Assembly (NCBI RefSeq): GCF_024397795.1
Contig: NZ_CP072985.1
Coordinates: forward strand, 255,381-319,380
DNA: 64,000 nucleotides
Direction of reading: 5' to 3'
DNA from: Lactobacillus intestinalis
GTDB taxonomy: Bacteria > Bacillota > Bacilli > Lactobacillales > Lactobacillaceae
Positions 27,250-37,113 of the stretch are shown piece after piece. Below the pieces are notes generated by a model, which was not told the DNA's origin, made no database searches, and worked only from the letters and a program-made list of their open reading frames with translations. Position 1 is the stretch's first letter. Every line of letters starts with the position of its first letter. Made by a program: the position numbers and the translations under genes.

Positions 27250-27408
27250 TTTTCACAAACTAACAATCCCTCTACACCAACCTTGAGGCAACTTCGTACA
27301 CAGGCCGGAGACTAAAAAATTTCACAAACTTTTATAGATTTTTGTAACTTTTCTGATATCACTAAAACTGCTCAAGCATAGTATAATAAGCCCTAGGAGG
27401 GTTAAATC

Positions 27409-29340
27409 ATGAAAATTAATAAACCTATTTTACTAACTTCGAGTGCTTTATTAGCACTTTCTCTTTTAGGAGCGGGCAAAACTCAAACAGTTTCAGCAAG
27501 TCAAAACACAATTACGGTAGCTGCTCCTTATTACGATGATTACATCACAGTCTATAATCGTAAGGGAAAAGCGCTGAAGGAACCATATAAAGTTAAGAAA
27601 AATCAACCCATTAAAACTTATGGTAGTATTTCTATTAATCAGCGTTACAGTCTAATTGAAAATCTTCCACCAATTCGAATTATTAATGGAGTGTCTTACT
27701 CTTCTCTAGGTAAAGGTGGCTATGTTAAGACTAATAATGTTGGATCGGTTACAAAGGATGGCAAACTTGGCATTAGATTCAACAGCTACATTTATGATAA
27801 AAACGGTAAACGTCTGAAGACTTTTAACGGAAAAAAAGCCTACATCCCTAAGAATACCCAATTCCAATACCTTGGTTCACTTTATGGAACTCGGCCAGAA
27901 ACTTTTTATAATATTGGAAATGGTCGATATGTTAAAAGCAACGATATCAGTAAGTTAAATGGTAAGGGCATTCTTCGTTTAAACTACAATAGTTACTTAT
28001 ATAATCGCAAAGGGCAACGCATTAAGGGTTCAAAACTAATAAAGAACTCAATCATCAACTATGCTGGCAAAATAAAAGCAGCCCAAAAAAATGCCACTTA
28101 TACTTTCTATAAGGGAAGTGGCAATAAGTTTTATCAACTAGATCAATATAAGATTAAAGGTAAGACTTATTATGCAGTTGGTGGTGGCCGCTATATCAAT
28201 GCCTACAATGTTGGCCAAGTTGACAGCAACTACGTTTATAAGACAGGATCGACTTATATTGTACCCCGCAATGACCTTTCTTATCGTAATAGTGAGCTCC
28301 AACCAATTGACGAAGTTGCTCGCGCCGGTAAAAAACTCAAAACTAACCTCTTTGTAGTTAAGGGTCAAGGCGATAATGCCGAACTTTACGCTAGAGTAAA
28401 AGTTGGCAAAAATTACCGCTATCTCTGGTGGGGCGACGCTAGCGAATACCCACAGGATGATCCTACTAGTAACTTTCAGATTCGCTTTAACCTGCGCACG
28501 CACGATTATGAAAATCTAACTAAGTCGTACTTTGACTTTAAGAGCCATACGGAAACGCCCGTTTATAATATTAATGCCCAACAAGAAACTTTACCTGGTT
28601 CCAAGATTAGCACCAGTGAGGATGCAAGTAATTCACAAGATATATATAATATTGATGGTATGTGGTATTTATGGAATGCAAAAACCAACAAGGCTGAACT
28701 CTTCTATCACTTGCAAAACCGAATTGCTTTCTTTGCTTCAAAAGGCTATGAAGACATTGGTAATAGCTTTGTTAAAGCCGATGATGTGAATGTTTACGGC
28801 ATTAAACTAACTCCACAAAATACCCCAGAAGAAGCTAAAGCTGATTCTGCTCTCGCATCTACTAATCAAAAGGATCAATTGAAAGAATACATCGATGAAG
28901 CTCCAAGTGTTCGTGAAAGTGATAAGTACAAGTTATCCTCTTACTTCCTCCGTGCTAACTACGATGGTGTTGTCTCCGATGCAGAAAAAGCTATGAAGTC
29001 AGACAAGACTACTGTCTCAGAAGTTAAAGAGCTTCTTTGGCAACTTAAGCAAGACAAGGCAGATTTGAACGGTGCTAAAGTTAAAGTCAAAAATATTAAA
29101 GACATCACTTTCAATGAAGCTAATCAAATCTTGCAAGTAATGAATAATTACTACGCTAATAGTTTCTACTCTAGTGGTATTGCAAAGGATAGCGTTGCTA
29201 TTTACCAACACTGGGCTCATAAAGACGGCTACTACCCTACTTACCGCTGGAACAGCAGCAAAGTTTCTGTCTTCATGCTTAGACAACAAGGCAAAAAGAA
29301 TCGCATTCTTGATGTGAGTGATTTTGAAACGGAAAAATAA
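27409..29340 (+). CDS. Secreted surface protein with several SLAP domains
   Basis: 643 aa. A signal peptide (about residues 1-31, cleaved near VSASQ) is followed by four or more SLAP-type wall-binding modules, each ending in a YxxGxGxYVK-like block (YSSLGKGGYVKTNNVG, FYNIGNGRYVKSNDIS, YYAVGGGRYINAYNVG). The C-terminal ~150 residues are helical and unlike SLAP. It attaches non-covalently to the cell wall. AGGAGG lies 7 bases before the ATG, TATAAT is at 27382-27387, and the terminator is at 29354-29389. Function beyond wall binding is unknown. Confidence 0.8.
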   Translation: MKINKPILLTSSALLALSLLGAGKTQTVSASQNTITVAAPYYDDYITVYNRKGKALKEPYKVKKNQPIKTYGSISINQRYSLIENLPPIRIINGVSYSSLGKGGYVKTNNVGSVTKDGKLGIRFNSYIYDKNGKRLKTFNGKKAYIPKNTQFQYLGSLYGTRPETFYNIGNGRYVKSNDISKLNGKGILRLNYNSYLYNRKGQRIKGSKLIKNSIINYAGKIKAAQKNATYTFYKGSGNKFYQLDQYKIKGKTYYAVGGGRYINAYNVGQVDSNYVYKTGSTYIVPRNDLSYRNSELQPIDEVARAGKKLKTNLFVVKGQGDNAELYARVKVGKNYRYLWWGDASEYPQDDPTSNFQIRFNLRTHDYENLTKSYFDFKSHTETPVYNINAQQETLPGSKISTSEDASNSQDIYNIDGMWYLWNAKTNKAELFYHLQNRIAFFASKGYEDIGNSFVKADDVNVYGIKLTPQNTPEEAKADSALASTNQKDQLKEYIDEAPSVRESDKYKLSSYFLRANYDGVVSDAEKAMKSDKTTVSEVKELLWQLKQDKADLNGAKVKVKNIKDITFNEANQILQVMNNYYANSFYSSGIAKDSVAIYQHWAHKDGYYPTYRWNSSKVSVFMLRQQGKKNRILDVSDFETEK

Positions 29341-29353
29341 ATTTAGATACATC

Positions 29354-29389
29354 AAAAGCGCCAAGATCAAAATGACCTTGACGCTTTTA
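29354..29389 (+). terminator. Rho-independent terminator
   Basis: AAAAGCG-CAAG pairs with CTTG-CGCTTTT around a short loop; it sits between the convergent SLAP and 29404 genes. Confidence 0.65.
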
Positions 29390-29403
29390 GTATGCATTAA
29401 TTT

Positions 29404-29700
29404 TTATTGTCTAATGTATGGAGCAACAATATCTAATAAATCTTTTAAAGCTGGGATATCGCGTTGTCTTTGAACAGAAAATGTTCTGCCAGGTTCTGCT
29501 GGAGTGCCATTATCCAAAAATACATAGGCGTTCCCATTAAAGATATCGATGTTTACCCCTTGATGATCGCCGCGTGGGCAATTTTCTTGAAGCATCAGTG
29601 CGGGATGCCCCAACTTATCAGTTAAGTGATGATAAATATTCCAATTTTCAGATTCTTTGACACGTTTTTCAATTTCTTGAAGAATCTCTTCATCAGTCAT
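29404..29700 (-). CDS. Hypothetical acidic protein, 98 aa
   Basis: Soluble, with no motif I can name. GDHQGVNIDIFNGNAYVFLD suggests a small beta-rich fold flanked by helices. AAGGAAAA precedes the ATG. It is monocistronic, downstream of htpX on the same strand with an 89-base gap. Confidence 0.6.
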   Translation of the reverse strand: MTDEEILQEIEKRVKESENWNIYHHLTDKLGHPALMLQENCPRGDHQGVNIDIFNGNAYVFLDNGTPAEPGRTFSVQRQRDIPALKDLLDIVAPYIRQ

Positions 29701-29789
29701 TTTTATTTTCCTTTCTTTTTTCGTTTTACATCACTAGAGTATGAGCTTTCACTTTCATCATACCATGCTTATGCTAACTAATCGATTAA

Positions 29790-30704
29790 TTAAACTTTAT
29801 CGCTATTTTTCAGGCGTTCAATTCGTTTATCTAATGGTGGATGATCTGACATTAATCTTAGCCACCATGAGTGAACATGGGGTAAATTAAATGACAGGCT
29901 ATTAAGCATCAAATTGTTTTTATCAGGTGATTGAAGCAGATCTTGATTTTCTAAATCTTCTAGTTTTTGTAAAGCAGAAATAATCCCTGATGGTTCCCGA
30001 GTCAAATCAACGCTCCCAACATCGGCTAAGTATTCACGTTGGCGCGATACTAATAAAAATAGCAACTTTGAAATTGGAATTCCAAAGACAATAATAATTA
30101 AGCCGATAAATCCTAATAAACAACAAAACAGTTTGATAATGAGAGCAATAATTCCTTTTGACTTGCTCGTGATCATTCCATAAGCTAGCACAGTCAATCC
30201 GATTCCTGTCCCATAAATCAAATTTACAATCGCACTAGCAATGACGGTTACGCGAGTATCATAGTTCCGAATATGAGACAGCTCATGCCCAATCACTCCT
30301 TGAACTTCTTGCTTATTCATTATTTCAAGCAATCCTTGAGTTAAGGCCAAACTTGCATGCTCAGGATTACGTCCAGTGGCAAAAGCATTGGGATCAGAAT
30401 CAGGCACAACATAAAGTTTTGGCATCGGCATCCCTGCTGCCAAACACAGCTCCTCCACCATTTCGTAAATTTCAGGTGCACTTTCTTTATTGAGTTGCAC
30501 GCCACCCGTCACCTTCATCAGGTGCTCAGTTGCATCGAAATATGTATAAAGGACATATCCAATCGCAATAATAAAGAAAATCACACCAGCCCATATCGTT
30601 AAAAAATTAGCAAACAGCGCACTAATGGCCAACATTAAAATACCAAAAAGCACCATAATAATGACGGTGTTGCGCTTATTTTGGCTTATTTGCTTATAAA
30701 GCAT
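29790..30704 (-). CDS. htpX: Membrane zinc metalloprotease HtpX (M48B)
   Basis: 304 aa. Two N-terminal membrane helices (about residues 13-55) precede the zinc motif GHELSHIRNYD. Two more helices follow, then the third ligand region QREYLADVGSVDLTREP. HtpX degrades damaged membrane proteins at the cytoplasmic face. The lemA gene often found upstream is absent; menA is divergent instead. Confidence 0.93.
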   Translation of the reverse strand: MLYKQISQNKRNTVIIMVLFGILMLAISALFANFLTIWAGVIFFIIAIGYVLYTYFDATEHLMKVTGGVQLNKESAPEIYEMVEELCLAAGMPMPKLYVVPDSDPNAFATGRNPEHASLALTQGLLEIMNKQEVQGVIGHELSHIRNYDTRVTVIASAIVNLIYGTGIGLTVLAYGMITSKSKGIIALIIKLFCCLLGFIGLIIIVFGIPISKLLFLLVSRQREYLADVGSVDLTREPSGIISALQKLEDLENQDLLQSPDKNNLMLNSLSFNLPHVHSWWLRLMSDHPPLDKRIERLKNSDKV

Positions 30705-30856
30705 TCTTTCTTATATCCTCTTTTCATTCTTACTCTCACTTTTATTTTACCAAAAAAGTTATTTCAAGATTATATAAACAAAATATTTCCCTAGATCTTC
30801 TCTATCTAAAGTATTAAAATGAAAGCGAATTAATAATTATATAATTGGAGAATATT

Positions 30857-31774
30857 ATGAATAAAACAATCACTTGGGAAGCATTCTACAATCTATCGGA
30901 AATTTTCATTGCCCCACTCAACCTAATTTGGTTCATTTTTGCCGGAGCCATCACTTATCAAAATTTTCACTATGTTGATTTAATTAATATCGTACTCTGC
31001 TTCATTGACGTCTTTTTATTTGATTTAGCCGTTAATATTGCGGATGACTATTTTGACTACAAAAATGGAAAAGATGAACATTTCCTAACCGTCACTAACA
31101 CAATTGGTCGAATGCATCTTTCCCTTCCTGCAGTTAAAAAATTGATGATCACAATGTACATTTTATCGGCAATTCCGGGAATTTTTCTGGTAATGCGCAC
31201 TGGTTGGCAAGTCCTTTTATTGGGAATTATCGGCTACTTTTTCGGAATATTTTATACAGCAGGTCCCAAGCCTTTCAATGCCACTGGATTTTGTGAATTG
31301 ATTGTATCGGTTATGATCTCGATCTTTATTATCGAAGTTGGAGTCTACATCGGAAGTTACAATTATGCGCCATTTACTTGGAAAGTTCTGCTTACTACTT
31401 TCCTGAAATGCCTTCCGATTACCTTTTTGTTTTTTGCTACACAGCTCGCCAACAATACCTGTGATTTACGTGAAGACCTTATTAATGGGCGCCGAACTTT
31501 GGCAAGCTATTTAGGAAAAGACAGATCAATTAAATTACTTAAAATTTTGACTATTTTAGGATTCCTCACCCCTATCTTTCTATTAATTTTCCAGCAAATT
31601 AATTGGATTGTTGCTTTAATCGTCCTCTTAACTCCGTTTCTTTGGAAAAATCTGCAAGTCTTTTTTAACAACCTCGATAAACAAAAGACCTATCTTTTAT
31701 TCATCAAAAATGAATCCCTTTATTTCACCATTTATATTGCTCTTTTTACCTTAGTTGCAATTTTTGGATACTAA
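30857..31774 (+). CDS. menA: UbiA-family prenyltransferase, probably DHNA polyprenyltransferase (MenA)
   Basis: 305 aa with about eight membrane helices. The first Asp-rich motif is NIADDYFDYKNGKDEH and the second NNTCDLREDLINGRRT, as in MenA, which joins a polyprenyl chain to 1,4-dihydroxy-2-naphthoate. No other menaquinone gene is in the window, so quinone synthesis may depend on an external DHNA source (inference). The ATG at 30857 has GGAG 7 bases upstream; a TTG four codons earlier is rejected. Its stop abuts the deletion junction of the ppsA remnant. Confidence 0.8.
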   Translation: MNKTITWEAFYNLSEIFIAPLNLIWFIFAGAITYQNFHYVDLINIVLCFIDVFLFDLAVNIADDYFDYKNGKDEHFLTVTNTIGRMHLSLPAVKKLMITMYILSAIPGIFLVMRTGWQVLLLGIIGYFFGIFYTAGPKPFNATGFCELIVSVMISIFIIEVGVYIGSYNYAPFTWKVLLTTFLKCLPITFLFFATQLANNTCDLREDLINGRRTLASYLGKDRSIKLLKILTILGFLTPIFLLIFQQINWIVALIVLLTPFLWKNLQVFFNNLDKQKTYLLFIKNESLYFTIYIALFTLVAIFGY

Positions 31775-32487
31775 ATAAGTCCGCTGGTTCAGTAGGTTCA
31801 TATTTTTCGCCACCCTTTAAATTATGGTATTCGCCAGATTTAAAGTCAGAAAAACGTAAAATCACTGGACGACGAGGAGCCATGGCGCTGACCACTTTAC
31901 GAATTCCATTAGCGAGTTCATTCACAACGCGATCAGTAAAAAGTGACGCATAACATTCTTGCACCTTCTTAATGACATTATCTCTGCCATGAACGTTTAA
32001 GTATGTATCTTGCTCACCCGCAAAACTCGCATTTGGTAAGTCTTCTGCCGTTGCACTTGAACGTACAGCCACATAAGGCTCGTTTTGATTGGACATGGCA
32101 GCCAAGTCATCGTAAGATTTTCCAATAATGTAGGCTAAGGTCTCTGGCATAGGTGCTTCTACAATCACTTTTCTGATTTTTGAACAAACTGCGTGCAATT
32201 CGTCTGAATTTTCTACATCTTTCAGTTCCTTAAGTAGTTCATTGACTTTTTCATTACAGCCAGTCTCTCTCATAAAATAACGATATGCTTCAGAAGTAGT
32301 GGCATACCCATAAGGAACTGGGACATGAGTTTGAGAAGTAAGTTCTCCTAATGAAGAAGATTTCCCTCCAACTAAATCACCATCCTGGCGACGCAACTCG
32401 TCAAACCAAAGAACTAAAGCATTATCGCGCGCTGTATTATCATACGTTATGATGCTTTTGAGTTAAATACTTATCTGCTTTTTCCAT
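31775..32487 (-). pseudogene. ppsA: Phosphoenolpyruvate synthase remnant (frameshift plus large internal deletion)
   Basis: The ATG at 32487 reads MEKADKYLTQKHHNV and stops. A one-base shift restores YDNTARDNALVLWFDELRRQ and the PPDK N-terminal domain (GDLVGGKSSSLGELTSQ, VAVRSSATAEDLPNASFAGE). After SLFTDRVVNELA the sequence jumps to GIRKVVSAMAPRRPVILRFS, which belongs to the far C-terminal PEP-binding domain, so about 350 or more residues including the phospho-His domain are gone. The reading frame then runs into menA. The enzyme made PEP from pyruvate for gluconeogenesis; this copy cannot work. Confidence 0.88.
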
Positions 32488-32689
32488 TTGACCACATCTT
32501 TCTACAACACAAGCAAGTCATCTCACGGTCATTTTCGCTGGAATTTTGAATGAAGTCAATAGTTTTGCACAAAATTGGTCTAGCATAAATTGTATTTATT
32601 TAATTGATATATAGGCAATAATGCAATATTAGTATAGATAAGTATTTCACAAGCTATAAAAATTTTATTCTTTTTGTTCTACGCAAGAG

Positions 32690-32902
32690 CGCGCCTGTGA
32701 TATTCAGGAAATTATTACCAATCATCAGATGCCTTACACGCGAATGAAGGCCTTAAAGGAGAAGAACTACTATGATTATGAAGGCCGATGATGACGTGCT
32801 TCAGTTTGATAAATATATTAATCCTTCTGGAGATGTTGTAGCGCATCCCTTGATGAAGAGCTCGGTTTTGTATGTTAAGGTAGGAATATATTATTGTTGA
32901 AA
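32690..32902 (+). pseudogene. Unrecognised coding remnant between ppsA and the restriction operon
   Basis: One frame gives DIQEIITNHQMPYTRMKALK and continues to YYDYEGR with two stops. A one-base shift gives DDDVLQFDKYINPSGDVVAH and continues to VGIYYC with a stop near 32900. The composition is protein-like but the family is unknown. The rest of 32,488-32,926 is AT-rich and shows nothing else I can support. Confidence 0.4.
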
Positions 32903-32926
32903 TGTATTCCCTTTTCATAGCAAAAT

Positions 32927-32972
32927 AAAAACCCCATCGAGGTAAATTTTGTTCACTTCGATGGGGTTTTAT
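32927..32972 (-). terminator. Terminator of the type I restriction operon
   Basis: A perfect 13-bp stem AAAACCCCATCGA/TCGATGGGGTTTT, with a T run on the reverse strand, immediately after the KAP gene stop. Confidence 0.85.
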
Positions 32973-32974
32973 TC

Positions 32975-35566
32975 TTATAACTTATTTGGACTAATAGGAT
33001 TATCATCATAATGAGTTGTTAATTTTGATTTCTCACTCTGATTACTTTTTTCTTGTTGAGCAGCAATTAAAAGAACTTCTTGCACTTTTTTGCGATCAGT
33101 ATTATTAGTATTATTTTCAGAAATACCATTTAAAGTTTCTTTCAATCGCGGTACATTATCAAAGTCAATATATTTTCTCAGATTATTCATATCAAAACGA
33201 TATGTTTCTTTCCCTTTACCATTATAACCTATTATTATGCAATCAAACAAAATTCTATATACATTATCTTTCGATGCAATTTTATTTAAATACTTACTTG
33301 CTGGAATATTATTTTCATTAAAATAATCATACATTCCAGTCGCATTTCTCCAAGAATAATATTTATCCTGAAATAGATTAATTTTTTTATCAAAAATTTC
33401 TTTTCTCATTTTATCATAAATCTTTGACATTTCATGTCGATTTCTGCTCAAATTTTTAGATATTCCTCCCCAAGTTTCTTCAAGCAATTCAGTTATTAGT
33501 CTAACAATTTCTAATGCTTCATAATGATGACAAATCATATTTTCAAACTTTAGGAATTGATCTTCATCTACTTCACCAATCAACTTACCAATAATATATG
33601 TAATTTGTAAGTTATCCAAAGTTAGCTGATTATTTTTATCTACTAGAGAATTGAACAATACTTCAGATAGTGTTGCCCTATCTTGATAACTAGGTATGTC
33701 ATCAACTTTTAAAAACAAATACAATTCTGTTAATAAATCTTCAGATTGATGATCTCTTTTATCTAAAAAATTTGACCATACAAGGTTAATATCTTTACCA
33801 CTATTAATATCTTCAACAAAGTGGCGAACTCTATAATTAATATCCACATAACTATTTTCAGTCAAATAAAAATAGGCCTTAAAATAACGTTGAGTACTAA
33901 TAGAAACATTTTTTAAACTATTTTCAGTTTCATTGTAATTCATTATGCACGAATTATGTTTTTTGAATTTTGGAAACAAATTCATCAAAAGGCTGACATA
34001 ATTACTATATTTTTTATCCAGATTTGTGAAATACTTATTTTCTTCATCATTCAGTTCTTTTTTACTATAAGGGCCATAAGTATCTTCAAAAACAAACATT
34101 TCCTGATGTGTTTTTATTTCTTCATAAAGTTCACTATTAGAATAATATATGTATTGGATAGCTAATAATTGTGGCAAGTTAAGTCTTAAAGTATCCGAAA
34201 TTATCATAAAAGAAAATACAGAGTTTATAATTCTCTTCAAATCACGAATATCTTTTAAATCATAAGCAATAAAATTCAATACAAAATCATATTGTTTTAA
34301 GTCTTGTTGTGATACTCCATAAGAAAGTAATACATTCCGAAGCCATACTATACATTTTTTTCGATTGAATTCTAAAGGCATTTTAACTTCGAAATTTACA
34401 ACTTTATCTAAATATGATTGATTTATATCATTATTTTCTTTAAGAATCTGATTCATTCGGCTTTCAGAATATAATAAAACATAAGTAACATTAGGTAGAT
34501 CAAAAACTGTACTAATTAACTTTAGAAGTAATATAACCTGCTTATCACTAGCCCTGTCTAAATTTTCTATACAAATCACATAATGCTTATTTGAACTTTG
34601 GATATACTTAGATAACTTTTCTTTTAAGGTCATTACATCTTTATATGATCTATCTGTCAAAAGAGAAGAGAGTAGATTTCCAGCTTTTGGAATTCCAGCA
34701 ACCACATGCGCAATACTCTCTAAGAATTTATCATTAACTATCGAATTGTATCTTATTCCTAATCCGTTGAGAATAAAATCATATAATCCCTTAATTAAAG
34801 CTTCTTGTGAGCCAAAAAGCCATACATCAAAATCTTGATTAGCAAAAACAAAATCTTCTTTCTTAAGATCCTTTTTAACCAGATTCAAAAGCGTAGTTTT
34901 ACCTGCTCCCCACTCACCAATGAGTCCAACTACTGTAGAATGAGCAACAGAATATTTTGATATTGTATTCTTTAACAATAATTCTACATTTTTTCTATCT
35001 AATAAGTCGTAAGTGCTTGCTTTTTCATTTATTAGAATTAGGCCATCAGCTTTTTTCCATGGAATAGGATCCTCTAAATCTTTAAGCTCATATAATGTGC
35101 TCTTTTGTTTTTGATTTGCATGTACTATTCTTGCTTTAGTTATTTTGAAAATTCGACAAAACATTAATATCAAAGATATTATGAAAATAATTATGTAAAT
35201 TATACAATTAATAAATAACAACTTTCGAATTGTAAAAATCCCTAATGTTACCAAGGATATACTCAAAAAACTAAAAAGAATTAAATCCCACGGAGTTATT
35301 TCAGGAATGCCTCTAAATGATGCGATATGACTGTTATAAATATAATCTATTATTAAAATAATAAATAAGATAATAGTAAAGTTCCCAAAGTTAGAAAAAT
35401 TTCCAATTGTTTGATTTATCCAGCCTTCAGCATAAACTAACTGAATTATCCAAATGCTAATGACTATAAAAGTAAATATATAAGGAGAAATAACCTTTTT
35501 ACATAATTCTCGAATAATAGAATAACCAACTTTAATAAACTCTCTAAATTTATTTATACTCAACAT
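32975..35566 (-). CDS. KAP-family P-loop NTPase with N-terminal membrane helices
   Basis: 863 aa. Four membrane helices lie in the first ~140 residues. Walker A is GLIGEWGAGKTTLL (about residues 214-227) and the Walker B-like block is YVICIENLDRASDKQVILLL. KAP NTPases include the plasmid F exclusion protein PifA and are often defence-linked. The start lies 3 bases after the hsdS 3' half stop, so it is the last gene of the hsdRMS operon, ending at its terminator. Its own start is poorly defined (ATG 35566 touching AGGAG, or TTG 35563). A membrane-sited role in restriction or abortive infection is inference. Confidence 0.83.
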   Translation of the reverse strand: MLSINKFREFIKVGYSIIRELCKKVISPYIFTFIVISIWIIQLVYAEGWINQTIGNFSNFGNFTIILFIILIIDYIYNSHIASFRGIPEITPWDLILFSFLSISLVTLGIFTIRKLLFINCIIYIIIFIISLILMFCRIFKITKARIVHANQKQKSTLYELKDLEDPIPWKKADGLILINEKASTYDLLDRKNVELLLKNTISKYSVAHSTVVGLIGEWGAGKTTLLNLVKKDLKKEDFVFANQDFDVWLFGSQEALIKGLYDFILNGLGIRYNSIVNDKFLESIAHVVAGIPKAGNLLSSLLTDRSYKDVMTLKEKLSKYIQSSNKHYVICIENLDRASDKQVILLLKLISTVFDLPNVTYVLLYSESRMNQILKENNDINQSYLDKVVNFEVKMPLEFNRKKCIVWLRNVLLSYGVSQQDLKQYDFVLNFIAYDLKDIRDLKRIINSVFSFMIISDTLRLNLPQLLAIQYIYYSNSELYEEIKTHQEMFVFEDTYGPYSKKELNDEENKYFTNLDKKYSNYVSLLMNLFPKFKKHNSCIMNYNETENSLKNVSISTQRYFKAYFYLTENSYVDINYRVRHFVEDINSGKDINLVWSNFLDKRDHQSEDLLTELYLFLKVDDIPSYQDRATLSEVLFNSLVDKNNQLTLDNLQITYIIGKLIGEVDEDQFLKFENMICHHYEALEIVRLITELLEETWGGISKNLSRNRHEMSKIYDKMRKEIFDKKINLFQDKYYSWRNATGMYDYFNENNIPASKYLNKIASKDNVYRILFDCIIIGYNGKGKETYRFDMNNLRKYIDFDNVPRLKETLNGISENNTNNTDRKKVQEVLLIAAQQEKSNQSEKSKLTTHYDDNPISPNKL

Positions 35567-35569
35567 CTC

Positions 35570-36334
35570 CTAATATAATTTAATATTTAACTTAGTAAGT
35601 AGATAATTTATCTTTTTAATAATACGCTTTTGCTCTAAAAGTGGGGGAACTAATGCTATAGTATGAGCAACCCTATCTCTATTTAAATTTTTAACTGTAG
35701 ACCCTGTTGCTAAAGATTTAAATTGAAAATTAACAAAATTAGAAGATAAGAGATAGTAAAGATAGTTTTTATCAAACAATTTATCATAATCAGATAAAAT
35801 TAACCAACCATCATGGACGGCCCCATCTATTTTTAAAATATATGGTCTCCCAAAACTCATAGAATTTGATAATAAGAAATCGCCCTTATGTACTTCTCGT
35901 GTTTTATCAAGCCCTTCAGGAATTATTTTTTCCGCTGCATGATCAATATATTTACTATTAACAGTACTATCGCCAATTTTTATCCAATTTATGCTATTCG
36001 GAGAATCAGTTAAATATTTTTTAATTGGACGCGGAGAGCCTCCTCGTAAAATAGTCAACACTTCCCCCAATCTAACCCATTCCCAACTATCAGGAATTTC
36101 AAATGGTTTCTCTTCATCAGTAATCGGCGGAAGTGGTTTACTCCTTTTGATCTTCTTCTCTTTAATCAACTGTTCCTTCTCAGCCTTAATCTTCTCAAGC
36201 AATACACTTGCTGGCTCATCGATTGGATCTTGCTCAACCAATTTTCCGCGCATAGCTAAATCTAACACCTTCGACTTCAGCAAAGTCTGAAGTTTTGCGT
36301 ATTGTTGAGTAGAAGATTCGACTTTGTGAAGCAA
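35570..36334 (-). CDS. hsdS: HsdS specificity subunit, C-terminal half (split gene)
   Basis: This frame encodes the second conserved helix (AKLQTLLKSKVLDLAMRGKL), the linker EDPIDEPASVLLEKIKAEKE-like block, the second target-recognition domain, and the C-terminal helix (LEQKRIIKKINYLLTKL). It has no real start: the frame opens at a TTG inside a 47-bp tandem duplication. Removing one duplicate copy would join it in frame to the preceding half as one ~500-aa HsdS. Without that it could be made only by re-initiation. It would recognise half of the bipartite DNA target. Confidence 0.85.
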   Translation of the reverse strand: MLHKVESSTQQYAKLQTLLKSKVLDLAMRGKLVEQDPIDEPASVLLEKIKAEKEQLIKEKKIKRSKPLPPITDEEKPFEIPDSWEWVRLGEVLTILRGGSPRPIKKYLTDSPNSINWIKIGDSTVNSKYIDHAAEKIIPEGLDKTREVHKGDFLLSNSMSFGRPYILKIDGAVHDGWLILSDYDKLFDKNYLYYLLSSNFVNFQFKSLATGSTVKNLNRDRVAHTIALVPPLLEQKRIIKKINYLLTKLNIKLY

Positions 36335-36420
36335 AGCGAATAGCTCCGCTATTTTAGCAGCGATTCGACTTTGTGAAGCAAAGCGAATAGCTCCGCTATT
36401 TTAGCAGCGATTCGACTTTG
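36315..36420. repeat. 47-bp tandem duplication inside hsdS (two full copies plus 12 bp)
   Basis: The 47-bp unit begins at 36315 and 36362, with a 12-bp partial copy at 36409-36420; the copies are identical. 47 is not a multiple of three, so the second copy shifts the frame and brings in a TAG. The duplicated segment encodes the central helix (SRIAAKIAELFALLHKVES). Confidence 0.97.
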
Positions 36421-37113
36421 CTCTGAAAGTGGTGGAAGGGGAATATTTATCTTTAATATGTTGGTTAACCCTAATTCTTTTTGTTTAGTAGTTCCTGTTA
36501 AATAATCTCCTAAATTTTTTTGAATTTGAGGTGAACGTAAAAAATAATAGATATAATCTGAATCTATGAATTGGTTCATTCTCATAAGAGTAACGTGAGA
36601 ATCCACAGGAACATGATTATAGTTATCTTTTACAATGTTTAATCTACCAACAGTACCTGTACCCGTAGAATTCCAAAGGATATCATTTTTTTGAATAAAA
36701 CGATAAGGTTCTAATTTTTTGAAAAAATCTTCTGTTATATGTTTAGCATCTTCAATATTAATTGAGTTCCACTGAACACATTTTTGAGAAATTATAGGAT
36801 GATCTAAAGATTCTTTATCATATTTTGGAGATCTTCCTCGTTGAATATAATTTCCAATTTCTCCCAATCTCACCCATTCCCAGCTATCAGGGATGTCAAA
36901 CGGTTTTTCATCATCGGTAATTTCAGGAAGGAGCTTGCTCTTCTTGATCTTCTTCTCTTTAATAAGTTCTGCTTTTTCAGCCTTAATCTTCTCCAGCAGC
37001 ACACTTGCTGGTTCATCGTTGGGATCTTGTTTAACCAATTTTCCGCGCATGGCCAAGTCCAAGATTTTTTCTCTTAAAGCCTGTGCATCAAAATCTAAAC
37101 TATTAGTCTTCAT
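36349..37113 (-). CDS. hsdS: HsdS specificity subunit, N-terminal half (split gene)
   Basis: 254 aa from the ATG at 37113 (AAGGA 7 bases upstream); the TTG at 37119 is rejected. It carries the first conserved helix (ILDLAMRGKLVKQDPNDEPA), the first target-recognition domain (WEWVRLGEIGNYIQRGRSP onward) and the central conserved helix, then ends three residues later (LLK, TAG) because of the 47-bp duplication. It overlaps the hsdM stop by 11 bp. A half-subunit can sometimes dimerise to recognise a palindromic bipartite site, so it may retain function. Confidence 0.88.
   Translation of the reverse strand: MKTNSLDFDAQALREKILDLAMRGKLVKQDPNDEPASVLLEKIKAEKAELIKEKKIKKSKLLPEITDDEKPFDIPDSWEWVRLGEIGNYIQRGRSPKYDKESLDHPIISQKCVQWNSINIEDAKHITEDFFKKLEPYRFIQKNDILWNSTGTGTVGRLNIVKDNYNHVPVDSHVTLMRMNQFIDSDYIYYFLRSPQIQKNLGDYLTGTTKQKELGLTNILKINIPLPPLSEQSRIAAKIAELFALLHKVESLLK

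Noticed and set aside
27250..27408. Riboswitch or T-box before the SLAP protein
   Set aside because: No T-box motif, specifier arm or terminator is present; only a TATAAT and a ribosome site are seen.
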